In this document: positions 28,073 through 40,800 of the stretch, in pieces
Layout of the letters: the number at the start of each line of letters is the position of its first letter
Position numbering within the stretch: position 1 is the stretch's first letter
Assembly (NCBI GenBank): GCA_032173965.1
Contig: CM063287.1
Span: 8,065,859 to 8,129,858 of the forward strand
Source: Sitta carolinensis
Lineage: Eukaryota > Chordata > Aves > Passeriformes > Sittidae
DNA length: 64,000 bases
Reading direction: 5' to 3'
The notes under the pieces: model-generated
What the model saw: the letters and a program-made list of their open reading frames with translations, nothing else
Database searches by the model: none
Told to the model about the DNA's origin: nothing
Made by a program: the position numbers and the translations under genes

Positions 28073-29830
28073 ACCCAGGAGACTCCTTTTAAAATATAGA
28101 TGCTTAAAGCACATTTCATAGTCTGGTTTTGAAAATGTGGTTGGAAATAGAAAACCTTTACTTAGCACTACTTAAATAACAACAAAAAAATCCTTATAGC
28201 ATAAGCATGACAACATGTCCCTTGCCCACTCTCTAAAAATAGCCAAACAACCAAATGTCAACAAGTCACAATGTGAAAAACTAACCCAAAGTTATGTATT
28301 TTACAGAAATCCTAGGGGAATAGTATGCCTGGAAGGGTATCTCCTCCTGAGCCTTGAGTAATTCTGTAGCTTTTACAAATAATGCTAAAATTCAGACCTC
28401 AAAGAAATACTGACTACCATTCTTGAGCATCTCATTAACAGGGCATAAACTGGTTTCTTCTCTGTAACCTTTAGGTTAGCTTCAGAGAACACAACTGAAA
28501 TGAAAGCAAACTTTAAGAGTGGCAGGTAGTATTTTCAGGGTGCCCTTATCACAAACAAATACAAGTCTCATAGTTTGAGGAAACAAGTAGTTCATTGAAA
28601 GCTGTCACCACGCTGCCTTCCTGCAGGTCATCTCTACACTGCAGCTGTACCCCTTAGAAAATGACTTAACCTTGAAGCATTTTTAAGTGAACACTGTTCC
28701 AAGTCCTGCCCTACTACAATAATCTCACCGACCCATAAACATTTCTTGAGAGATTTGGAAAACCCAGACCATAACAGTCCTATTCTGGCCTCTCCTAACT
28801 TGATCTGAAACTAAAAGTTTTGAGATATTTTGTGGGTTTTGCACATGCTCTCCACTTGAATTATAATGGATCCATCACCTTGCTGTGCTTAGGGTCATAT
28901 CATGGAAGTTTTTGAATTCTTTAATGTAGCACCTCATCACATATATTGTTGACATGTACTACTTTATTCTATAAAACAAACAGAAGTTGAGTTAACATAA
29001 GATACAAATGCCACCTTTTTTTTTGTCTCTGCAAAAATTGCCAACTAAACTGGTGGTTTTTTAAATGGTTTGAATTATCTCATTTCTACTATGTATGTTA
29101 GAAACTCCAAGCCCACGCATTTTAATCAAAACCCAAAATTGAAAAAAAAAAAAAAAACCCAGAACAATATTCACAAGATACTGCTTAAATTATTTGTACC
29201 TCATAATCAGAACGACTGAGGAACTTGTGACTGGGAAACACCTACAACATATGGATTTTAATTTCAAATAATTTTTAACAGTTGGAAAAACTTACCTCCT
29301 CACACCACCTGCTTAACACAAGTTTCTTTTTCCATCCCAGAGTTCTATCCTACTTCAGGGCAACACAGCTCCTGAAAGTGTTCTATTCTGGACTCACGAG
29401 CAGGATCCTAAGATTTCTAACTGTTGACCTTCCAGTGTTGTTAAAACAGCCTCCAAAACAAGAACCACAGTAACAGATACTGAATAGAATATGCCATGTC
29501 AAAAGGTTCACTGTGCCATTTACAAGCCCCAGGATGACAAGCACAGCAAAACATTTGTACCTGATTTTTCTTTTTAGGTACTTTTAGGTAGCAGTTCCTA
29601 AATTATAGAATTTAACCTGTTCTGACACCAAGTAATTCACATGACCTCCACTGCCAGATGGAGCTAAATTACTTCCAAGTCAAACCTGAGGGGCTTGGCT
29701 TGTGGTTTAGAGTAGGGGAGAAGGAGGAAAGATGTCGGGGGTTTGTTTCCCTTTTTTAATTGCACACAGGGCTATTTTTTCTGCACCTGTAGGCAAGGCA
29801 TTCTGCTGTTCTCAATTATGTTTTTTTGTT
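28073..29830. other. Non-coding sequence
   Basis: AT-rich unique sequence with one A run at 29142-29157. I see no gene or repeat element. If the CpG segment to the left is a plus-strand promoter, this would be its first intron, which is speculative. Confidence 0.6.
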
Positions 29831-29834
29831 GCAG

Positions 29835-30165
29835 GTATAGTGGAGCATAGCAACTGTCATGGAAAAACATTGTATGATCTCTACAGATCACTGAAGGTTG
29901 CTCCCAGTTTTCAAAGGGACAGGCTGTCCATACTTTATGATCCAGGCATTCAGCACACAGTTATTTCACCACCCTGCCTCCTAGAGCAAAGACCCAGAGA
30001 CCAGCTCATCCATGCAGCTCAACAAGGATGCTGAAGCTGGAAATTAAAAGGGGGAGGAATGATTGTGTAGTGTTTGAGAGCTTTGAGCCACTACATTCTC
30101 CTGCTCCCCTGGCCAACAAAAGCATGAGGTATAGGTTCAAACAATAAAGTGAGACTTCAAAAATA
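29835..30165 (+). other. Candidate plus-strand terminal exon
   Basis: A pyrimidine-rich run ending TTTTTTTGTTGCAG (AG at 29833-29834) makes a strong 3' splice site. The frame that follows is open for about 66 codons to the stop at 30032-30034, and a canonical AATAAA lies 109 bases further on at 30143-30148. Acceptor, short open frame and poly(A) signal in order are what a terminal exon looks like. The peptide contains an ordinary mix of residues and matches no family that I recognise. The exon could belong to a non-coding transcript. The downstream GU-rich element is not obvious, which lowers confidence. Confidence 0.25.
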
Positions 30166-30384
30166 TCCACCTCTTTCTATACAAAATAACAAGTTTTGTA
30201 AGGACTTGGCTTACTACTTCAACAACCTGTCCCACAGTATTTCTATTTAATTCTGGCTGGCTTGTCCAATTACTCGATAACATAATACTAAGATTTATGT
30301 TGTATCATCTCATTGATTTTTTTAATATCTATGCCTGTAATCTGGTATTAATTTTTATATTTTGATTATAAATTTGTGATAGAA

Positions 30385-30600
30385 AGGGCAGAAATGACAA
30401 CTGCAATTCACGGACCAGTAATAAACCAGTAAATTAACCTGTGTAAACACTGAATTTCTGCCAACAGCTCTCAACCTCTCAAATTATTAGGTGTGAATTA
30501 CAGCAACAAATAGATGAGGCAGCAATGAAATAATTTTAATAATTATTGAATTATGCATATTAAGATAAGACTTAGAAACTTAATTAAACCCTGGCCTTTG
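30385..30600. promoter_or_regulatory. Candidate conserved enhancer-like element
   Basis: The segment is dense in developmental transcription-factor core sites: a forkhead-like GTAAACA at 30443-30449, a T-box half-site AGGTGTGAA at 30489-30497, an octamer-like ATGCATAT near 30553-30560, and several homeodomain TAAT/ATTA cores. It is AT-rich but not simple repeat. This texture is typical of conserved non-coding elements in avian introns and gene deserts. Conservation itself cannot be seen from one sequence, and single short motifs occur by chance in AT-rich DNA. Confidence 0.3.
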
Positions 30601-33505
30601 CTCAAGCACTGTATAGGCAGGTAAGCAAAAGCATTAGTCACCACAGGCAAAATAAAATGGGTGAGTATTGATAACTGCAGGCAGTTCTTAAGCAGATTTC
30701 TTCCCTGGACTCTGCATAAAACGTCAAAAAAATTAACTGAAATGTTCTAATGTGAAAGATAGCAATATTAAAAAAAAAAACCTGCTAACACTTTGATGCA
30801 ATAAAGAACAGCATTATACATTTTCAAAGTTTCCATGTGTCTTGTAATTATGCAGTAATGCTTGTTTATATGCAGAACCCAGCCTGGCAGAGCATACAAA
30901 TATAACAAAGAAGAATTTTTCTTTCCTAGTTAGCTATCCCTAATTCTTCCTCTGTACAAGCAACTGTGTGAGGCATGGAATTTCATTTACAAAGTGGTTT
31001 CTATGCCGCCGTTCTTCTGCATGCAGTGCCACAGGTGCCCTTGGGTGCTTTCCAGACAGAGCAGTGAGTCGATAGAATGCAGACGCTGGGAAGTACCTGC
31101 TGCCTTGTTCTTGAAGTCTGGAAACACACCTGCAAGTCTGGTTTCTATGATCTACAGCAAATGAAAAGTGCTCAATTTACTCATACCCACAAAGCATCTC
31201 AAAACCAGCAATGTTTATCTCCAGCACTGGCACACAACCCCATACAAAAGTTATGTGTGGAAAAACACACAGATGTCAAGGGATCAGAAACAAAATGCCA
31301 CCTTACAGTGAACTGCTGGGACTGCTGATCCTCAGGGGAAGCCTTCCCTGCTCCTGATTCCCCCAAGCAAGGACACCAATGCTGCTGTGGCTACTCGGGG
31401 TTGAAGGAAACACCCAGCGACACCTATAGCAACTCAATGAGGTTGATCCAGTGAGGCTGGGCAAGAATCTTTCTCCAAGTCTAGTGCTTACCAATCTACT
31501 ACAACAATCCTTTTGGCAGAAACTATTAATTCTATTCATTCATTCTCCATTTCAACTACACCTTTGAAAATAGTCCTATTTTACATTGCCAGTTATAAGG
31601 TTTCCTTTAAATTAACGTTCTGGAGTTGGTGACAAAATCCACAGACAAAACCACATAAAATAAAAACAGGCACCTAACCAGATCCAATCTCATGGGCACT
31701 AGCATAAATCACGGAGAGCACAGCATCAGCCAGCTTTCATGTGTATTTGCAAACACATTTGAGGGTTTTCCTTTTATTCATTATTCACTGGCATCAAACC
31801 ACAGGTAAACTGCCTCTGGCAGCAACAAAAAAAAAAAAAACCAAACAAAAAGGTAGGTGGTGGACGCAGAAGGGAGAAGAAGGGAATAGGTGATAGAAAC
31901 AGGCAGAGAAAAACATTTGTCCCTTCTTTTATAAACTACTTCTTGTATAAAGCAACATCTACCACACAGTTCCAACTTCCTAGGAGGACTTGACTATTCC
32001 TTTCCTAATGGAGATCTGAACCACAGGACAGACCTGGTCTGAGTATGATAAATAAATAAAGCCACTTTCCAAATATACCACAGGCTGGCCCAGTAACTGA
32101 GTAGAACTCTTGAAACATTACCCCTTTCCGAAATGTATGCTTATTCAGACTTTCTGCACAAAAAAAAAAAAAAAAAAAAGAGGAAGATGAGATAGAACAA
32201 CATTTGATGTTTTTTCTACTTCCAAAGAGATTTCTGTGCAGACACTACAAGAAAAAACAAATTAGTCTTTGTGTACATCCTGCATGCAGGAATTGTAATA
32301 CACATTCCCACTAGCAGACTAAGTCCACCTAAACAGTAAATGAGGATGTTTCACACTCTCACCTACTGCTCATATAGCTCATATTTTTTCTGTTCCTTAC
32401 CAGCAAAAGAAAGAAGAAAAAGCTCTGGAATTTTTATTTGTAAAGAGAACTGATCTTCAATCTCTCACCTACAGTTCCTACATTACAGCATACATAATTC
32501 AAACAATATAAGAGCATTAGAACTTACTAGAGCAGAATCTATCACCCAAGTTGGAGTCCTGAACTACTTGGGGCTAGGCTGCTTTTTGAGGGCATTGCAG
32601 GACTGCTAAAACTCAAGGGGATTGGCAGTAAAAGCAAAAAATCTTACATTATTACAATTCCATACCAGAGTCATTCAAAGTAACTTCACCAAACAGCGAT
32701 TTTCATCATCATGACTAGACCTTACTTCGAAAAGTAATGGAGCATTTGTTTGTTTTAAAGGAAGTTATCTTAATGTGAAAATAAACATAAAAATTTTGTA
32801 AGTTGTTTGTACATATTGAAAAATAGCAAAGTTACTGGTGCAATTCCTACCATGAAAACTTAATTCAAATCATTAAGAAGGCAGCTACTTGACAGGGTTC
32901 TGGTAGTCCTCAAGTACATACAGAGCTGGACAAGCATAAATCCCCTATTTTAAATTGGGCTTATCCCTTTGCTAGTCAGACAATAGTTTCAATTTTGCAA
33001 TTCCACTGCCCAGGCACTACGTGAGTTGGAAATCCTCTCTCACAAAGAGATGAATTCTCTTCAACTATTGTGATGAAATAAACATTTTTCTGAGACCTTT
33101 TAAAGCTGGGAACCAACTACAGGAAAGGAAACTTAAAGCTATACTGGCCTGCAATACATTATTCCCCCATTTTTCCCATCAAGTATGCAAGCAGAGAGGA
33201 GACTGCATCAGAGAAAGTTGGAGAATGTGCACTTACAGCTATCTGAGCTGCCCTTGTTCAAATGAGAACACTCTATGGTTGGGGAATCAACTCTACCACA
33301 GTAGAGCAACCAGCTGAACATGGAGATGAAGAATTACCCACAGTAGATTTGTACATGTAACCTTCTTGGGATGGAAATTCTTAGAGACCCTGATTTCAAA
33401 TCATATACCAAAAAGCAAGATGGAGAGATGCCTGTTGATAAGTCCTCCCACTTCTCTCCCCTTACTGTTCCCTATACATCTCATAACAGATGAGAGCAGG
33501 CCATT
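30601..33505. other. Non-coding sequence
   Basis: Unique non-coding DNA with A runs at 31827-31840 and 32160-32179 (20 A). No exon or interspersed repeat is recognised. Confidence 0.65.
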
Positions 33506-33637
33506 TCACAGAATCAATTAGGTTCGAAAAGACCTCTGAGATCAAGTCCAACTTATGACCAAACACCATGTCAACTAGACCACAGCATTAAGTACCACAT
33601 CCAGTCTTCCCTTAAACAGCTCCAGGGATGGTGATTT
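33506..33637 (-). mobile_element. CR1 LINE 3' fragment
   Basis: Read on the plus strand, this begins with the TCACAGAATC / TTAGGTT / AAAAGACCTCTGAGATC / AAGTCCAAC series and ends with TCCAGGGATGGTGA. That is the reverse complement of the 3' end of chicken-repeat-1-type non-LTR retrotransposons. CR1 is the dominant avian LINE and is usually 5'-truncated, as here. The copy lies on the minus strand, carries no coding part, and differs from the remembered consensus at many sites and small gaps, so it is an old insertion. Confidence 0.9.
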
Positions 33638-36600
33638 GTTCCATTTGTTACTAAAATTATAGTTTCTAATTCTTATATTAAAAAAAAAAAATCAAATCCT
33701 GTTTATAAGATTACGGTCAGCTACAGTTTCCCTACCACCTATAATATCACACAGGGCAGAGTATGTCTTTATAGGGGAAAATAAGCACAAAAGGTGTACG
33801 GAAAGCTTAATGGAAGAAAATATTAAAGCGAGAAGAAAAGTGAGGGAATGGAACTTGAAACTAAGAAACCACAGGTTTATTTGTGCAAATATTTGGAACA
33901 GCAGGATACTTGTTCCATAACATATAATATTTTGCAGTAAGAGCCAGAAAATATATAAATATGAATGCTGGTGCATGTTTATGTCTTGGACTCTTCAAAG
34001 AAGGTATTTACAATGGGCACTTACACATATATATGATTAGAGCTCGCTTACCTCAAATAAGCAAGATGCATCTTGCATTAGCAGGTTATAGAGAGAAAGA
34101 GAATGTGTATGTATTCAATGCATCATAAACCTCCAGTTTTCATCCAGGGTGATTTAGAGGAAGAAAGCACATGATGTCAGCAGATCATCCAAATGTGGAA
34201 CAGACTGCCTGCTAAATAAAATCTGTTGGGGCTGCTGAACGAAACTAAGTTAATTTGGCAGGTGGACTCCTAACCCAAGTTGCTCTTAATTCACAGACGC
34301 TCTTTGCCAGACAAGGGAGTCTTGCTTACAAGGCATTTGCAGGGTACTAGGATGGAATGCAAATTCAAATATGTTTCATTGTTCCTCAGGAAAACTCCCA
34401 AAGGGTGCACTGCACTGGAAAATAACACAGCATCATGCCATCTGGAAGTTCACAGTAGCACAGATACAAATAATTAGAGTTCAGAATTTCAAAGTGAATC
34501 CTTCCCTTTCTCCCACCGGATCACCACAATTTTGTTTCTTCTAATTCACCCAGACACCTGAAAACTTGTGAACAAATGCAACAAGCAAGGTCACCCCTGA
34601 CAACAAGCAGTCCAAGGCTTTTGGGGCATTTCTGCCCCTAGAGCTTCCAGCTCTGCCACCCATTAGATACAGCCTATCTTCCTTGAGCACAGAGCTAACA
34701 ACACTGCACTGGGTGACTTCTTGTCTGCTCATCAGAAAGGACAGAAGGTACAGGAAAACCAAATTCACCATTAAAATCAACCATGTACCTTGCTGAGATC
34801 TCCCAGATGAGGATGGAGGCTCAGGTCTTGGTCAGTGTACTTGGAAGCATACAGTATGTACAGACATGGCAAGAGTGTCTCCAGCAGGATTATAGCATCA
34901 CCTCCTCACTGCAAAGCACATTTTTCACCTATATAGTCCCACTGAAGAATTTCACACCAATGTTTATATCTAAGGATTTTCCTTTTTCCTTCTGACTTCA
35001 TCAAAGTAGAATTTGGAAAAAGAATAATGGCCTCATGGTGATTTCAGTGTTCAGTTTAAGACCATCAGCATGCAGAGATGTCAGTGATTAGCATGGTCCC
35101 AGGGGCTGCACACAAGCATATTTGAGCAGCCTGTTGGGTTCACTGTTCCTTAATGACAATGCCTGTGCCTCTGCTGTAGCAGTTACGCAATTATTCCTTT
35201 AGCCTGTGACCCAATGACAAGCTAAAATGATGCAAATGAATGTGACAGAGTCCATCCACTCTCTTCTTAATTCTTCTGAGATTACTGAGTATAGGCTGGC
35301 AGGGTTTCAAAGTAGTAGAAAGTAAAAATTCAATCCTGGTTTTTCAGATTAAAAATCTTCGTGTGTGCCAGGGAAGACAGACAGGAGTGATGGGTCAATA
35401 GAGCTGGGTTAGAAGCAGCTCCTATGAAAAGCCAAATGATTACACTTGAATCTTACTTTCAACCAACATTTGAAATGCCCAGAAAAATAACTTTGGAATC
35501 ATTACACTGAAAAATGTGTAAATCACGTTGCTAGTGTGCATGACTATATTTAATTAAAACTGGATACAACAGTTACTGTGTTAAATAGCAATCTAAAACG
35601 CACTGAAGATGAAGAACATTACAATAAATAAGTACTGACTTCTGCATGCTAACTTGTGCACGATTGTAACAGGCTGAAAATGAAAATGTGTCCATTTTCA
35701 GCCTCAGAGGCTTTTAATAAACTATCATTCCTCTTTTATTCATTTGCAAGACCTGAAGTAGCTCCTACTCTTCACTCATTTGATTAGCAATGTTCTTTAC
35801 CAGTGAGGCTGATGATACCCTAAATCACATTACTCCTCTTGTTGCTCCTTTTTCCTACTTTGTACAGAAATCCTTCACCACACCCCACCAGGTATTCTAA
35901 ATTCTGTCCAGTAAGGACCAGCCCTGTACTTCAACAATCAAAGGTCTGCAGGAAAAAGAGTATAAGAAGCTCGTTTTTCAAATCTTAACTTCTACTGCAG
36001 AAGAACAAGTAAAAAAAAAAAAATCAGGTTTCTTCACAGCTATGAATCAAATTCAAGTCAGGGAAATTACCTGGCTGGAATGGGAAAGTAATCAAAGAAG
36101 TGCTAACAATTGCAGTCTCTCTCTTCTTTTAAAAAAGAACAATAGAAAGGCCCATTAAACTGCAACTTGAAGAGAGAGGAAAACAGTAGCTCATTCTATG
36201 AGACACTCAAACAGATCTTGAAACAGTATTAACAACCCTGCTCTGAAGAGGAAGAGACTTAACAAAGACAAAGTAAACTGGACACTTTATGCCCCAAAGA
36301 GTGAAAGAAGCAGAGACAAAGCTGAAGAAATTTCTCAAGTTCATGACCAGCATGCTACTTGCTAAACTACTCAACCACTTCTCACTACCACAATACTGTA
36401 ACTCTGATAAATTGTGCTTATTAGTTGAAAGCCTCAACAGATTAAACTTTCAGAGTGCAACAACAAAAAACACATACACATGAACCAAACCCTATAGAGG
36501 ATAGCCTCTTCTTCATCTCTCTTGTTACATGATATTCCCTGTATCACAGCATAACGTGAAGGAATGCCTTCCAAATGTGAGGCAAGAAACAAAGGCAGGC

Positions 36601-37398
36601 AAAAACGTTTAGAAATAATTCCAAAATTTTGCAGGTCATATTTTGAAAATAAATATCCTTTTACACAACACATCTCACCTTTCCACAGCCCCTAACCTAT
36701 CAGCATGCTGCTTACTTGAGTACTACTTTAAACCACCCGTGCTCAATGCAGTCATTCTGTCACCACATCCAGATAAACATGACAAGGCCAACACAGCATA
36801 CCCTCATCTCATGAGGTGAGCAGCATAGAGGAATGTTGCTCAGTTTTGGAGATACCCCTTCCATTTTACCCCAAGAAGAGTAAGCCAAGTCTCCCAGGTA
36901 CTTGCATGTTAGCAATTCAGCATTCCCTCACCTGAAATTATTTCTGCCCTGTACAAAAGTAAACAACACAACGTAAATTGTCAGATTTAGGAACAGATCT
37001 ATCAATCCAAGAAAGCTTCACTAGAATCATTCAGAGCTTCACAGAACATCCATTTTAATAGAATTTTATTTCATATTGGTTGACAAAAACCACTTTCTCT
37101 GAGTAATCAGCTAGCTAGCAAGTTGCTTCAACAACTTTAAGACAAACTGCAAGCTACATTGAGAGGACTGCTTACAATTCCTGTAAAGGACAATGCAGCT
37201 GCATCAAAAACACACTTTACTATTTTGTTTCTCTTCCTTTTTTCTTTTCAACACCACACCACTGGCATAGCACAGTGAAGTATTGTTACAACTATGCTTT
37301 TCAGGACATAGATATGTCTTAAAGGGCTTGTCATTGATTGCTCTGAATAATACTTCTTAACTGCAAAAGAAAAGATGAATAGGAATAAAGAGGTCAGC
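33638..37398. other. Non-coding sequence
   Basis: No gene recognised. A runs occur at 33680-33691 (just beyond the CR1 fragment) and 36010-36023. Open frames in both directions are short and motif-free. Confidence 0.65.
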
Positions 37399-37530
37399 TG
37401 TTAAAAAAATTAAAATATTTTTTAAATTATTTAAAATATTAATGTTTAAAAACCCTTAAAATATTTTAAAACTTAAAAATTTTAGTTTTTAAATATTCTT
37501 AAAATATTTTAAAATTATTTTATTATGGAG
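37399..37530. repeat. AT-rich palindromic low-complexity block
   Basis: The block is almost pure A/T. An exact 17-base direct repeat, CTTAAAATATTTTAAAA, occurs at 37455-37471 and 37498-37514. Each copy contains the perfect palindrome TTAAAATATTTTAA. Further TTTAAATTATTTAAAATATTAA-like pieces add inverted symmetry. Such sequence unwinds easily and resembles matrix-attachment or base-unpairing regions. That role is inference. Confidence 0.8.
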
Positions 37531-37783
37531 ATCACAGAGATGTCCCTTTCCATGAGTTGTGAGGTCCACCTGTAAAGTACTTTGCCTTTATTTGCCAGAT
37601 GCCATTTCTAATAATTAAACTTCCTGGACTTCTGGTTCTACATTCTGCATGGTGTCTTCATGCCAACATGGTTTTGACATAAATTTTCTGATATATTATG
37701 AATCTTTGCCAGCTAAGAGGCAACTTTCTGACAGCAAAACTGAATATTGAGCAACACTAACACCAGTCTGCAGCATGGAACAC

Positions 37784-37787
<4 letters not shown>

Positions 37788-37836
<49 letters not shown>
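37788..37836. repeat. Poly(A) run, 49 A
   Basis: The longest homopolymer in the window. The 400 bases upstream show no CR1 tail (CR1 ends in a short tandem repeat, not poly(A)), no good AATAAA just before the run, and no recognisable coding remnant. I therefore cannot assign it to a processed pseudogene. It may be an expanded microsatellite. Confidence 0.95.
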
Positions 37837-37839
<3 letters not shown>

Positions 37840-40800
37840 ACAAGAAATTTAAAAAGAAAAAGTATTAAATCTTCTCATACATTAGTTTTAAAAAGTTATT
37901 TTTCTTTCTGATGTAGCAGACATGGAAAAACCAGTTAAGTGCAACTGCAGAAATCAGGAAGAACTGCTGTTAGACAATTTCATTCTCTGCACAGGTTTTC
38001 AAAGAAAGTATTTTCAGATGACAGAAAATACAATAGGAGGCAATAGGCAGAAAAGAAAAAAAAAAAACCACACAACCATACAAACGTGTCTTCCTTTAGA
38101 TTGAATGGCTTCACAGGAGAAACTCACACTTATTTATCCTATTTTCCCAGAGCTATGAAGATAAATGGTGAAAGAACAAGCAGAGCTCCATCACCTGCTC
38201 CATACAGCTAGGGAGAGTCAGAGCTCGCAGTGACAAAATCACTGTGATGCAAATCATTTAACAGCAGAGAAGCTGAGGAGTTCAGACAATGTACTCAGGG
38301 AGGTGACTCGGCTCCCTGGGGTTGGGTCTCTATTTGAAAGTCTTCCTTCTGAATACAACTTGCAGGGAATGAAATTGCTCTATTTTGAAGAAAGGTAGAG
38401 ACTGTGGTTCTCTTCAAGCATAACCCACAATCTTCCTGGTGGAAGAACTTGCATGCTAAGTTCACTACAAGTTTTAGCTTTAAACAGACCCTCAAAAAGG
38501 CTTCCGAGAGCAAAATGGTTTTCTATTCTTTTTGGTATTCTTCCTCACTACAGAACTCTTCACACTTTTGTTAGGAACAGCCAGACACACCACAGCCATT
38601 CTTTTGGGTAGAAACAAAAGTACCGAAGATTAATTGGCCACCTTCAGGCACTGAAAGAGATGAGCATTTGAAATAAACATAAGGGTAAGAAAATGAGAAG
38701 TAATTAACCTTTCTGGCTCATCTGTCTCCCTGTGCTTGCAACCTGGCATGCAGTTTTGTCACATCAATGAGAAAATATCTGATACAGGTACCGGACTTTC
38801 ATCAGCCCCGCACTCTTCAGTGTTCTCTAGGAGATGAAAATAAAGCATATTCCTCCTTCTGAACCATCACCAGCATGGAGGGGAGAATAGAGACTATTTC
38901 CAAAAGGCAAAAACCATTAAAAATTAATTCTTCATTAAAGGAAAAGCTTCTTTGTCACATTTAAGTAACTGGTACAGGTGACATCATTGAAAAGTGTTCT
39001 GCAATAGCCATTTTTGAACCAATACACTCTATATGAGGTAACAGCATGTTTGGCGAGGGGCAACTCCGCTTTTTATCCCACCAATCCTCTTATTTTTTTA
39101 ACTCTAAATCATTCATAGCTGGCTGATTCACTGCAGGAGTAGATTAGATCACCAAAAACCAGTTTTGGGTGGATATGTCATGAAGACTTATTCAGGAACA
39201 GGCTTGCAATGAAAACTAAGTTTTCACTATCATTTAAAACACTGAAGAAGGAAAAACAAAACAACAAAAAAACAAACCAGAAAATGCTGCATTTTTCTGA
39301 GCATAATATGAAGATGCAGTCCTACTGTATAATCCTCTGGTTTACTAACCTTGTATTTTGTTTTTTCATGATGTCAACAGAAGATTCAGTTGAACAGAAA
39401 CTACTTACATATGGCCAGTGCTTGTTCTAACTAAAAATACAAGAAGGAAAGAAAAGCAACAAACTTCTTATGTCCCATTGCTGTGCTGAGACTGTATAAT
39501 CCACTGCACAGCCAATCTCTGTTCCATACAAATGGCCAAAGAATTTCTCAGCCTGTTTCTGTTATCTTCAGTACCTGGGCTGGGACAACCACAGCTGGAC
39601 AGGAGTCCTCTTGGACATTCAGCCAAAGGAACAGGCCAGCAGAGTTGGTTGGGATAATAAGCAGTTGTAGGTTAAGATCAAGAACTTCCTAGCAAAGCAG
39701 CAGCTTACTTGGAAAACAAAGTCAGAAACACCCGTGAATAGCTCTTCAGTCCCCTAACAAGCAAGGACTAAAAATTTTCTAACAACTGAACTGAAACTCA
39801 CTTATCTAAATTATTTTAAACTCTACTCCTATTGTACTGTGAGGGAAGAAGAACCTCCTATGGGTGTTCACAGAGTTCACAAGAGAGAAGAACCTTTTTC
39901 TTTAGTATCCTTTTTATCTTAGATAACAATGACATTGTGAAATGCATGCAGTGATGATGAACACAGAATTTCACACACAACCAGACTCCTTTACTCTCAC
40001 CACACCCCAGAGCAACCATCTTTTTCAGTTTGTCTTAGGAACACCTGTCAAATGAAAATTACTTCTCCATCACCATATAATTTCTGCTGATCAATGATCA
40101 AGAACCTCTATCAATTTATATAGATAAAGACTTCAGAAAAATATGAGAACTTTTCAAACTAACAAAGACTTAACTGATTTGAGTTGCACATAAATTCTAG
40201 TCATCTCGAGCTTTAGATTTCCTGTACAGAAAGGGACAGTGATGCTCTCTTGGAGAGCACAGCCACTCATCTCACATGTCGTGTTCCCTTCCTGCATCAC
40301 ACACAGGGGAAGACCAGTGCTGTGTCTGCAGTGCAAAAACAGCTAGCGACAAGCAAGACTGCCAAGCTTTAAAAGAGAACCTTGGCAGCACAAATTCTGC
40401 TAAAAAAGGGACTTTTTTGGTTTGCTTTTGCTATAGGTCAGTAGTTTGAATTCTGTCCAAGTCAACACCACACAAAGGTTGTTATCTGATGCCTGATCTT
40501 CAGGTGCTGAATGATCTCAACTCTGACAGTAGAATCTCACCAGCTTTGCTCTTTGGGGTCTACTCTGACACATCAGGAAGGGGTGATTGCATTTAGCTGC
40601 TCCGAGCACAAGGCCACAGAAAAACACCCTCATTAGAACGGTCACCTTTATACGCAGCTCCACAGAGGAGCTAAAGATTCCAGCAAGCAAATGACCTTAT
40701 CTCTCCTGCAGCAATTCCCCAAGGACTGAGGCAGCTCATGGATGAAACTTGGAGATTACTACCCGTATGTGGATTCACAGGTTACAATTTTCCCTTTGGT

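Noticed and set aside
37600..37836. Processed pseudogene ending in the 49-base A run
   Set aside because: No coding remnant, no AATAAA close to the run and no flanking target-site duplication could be seen.
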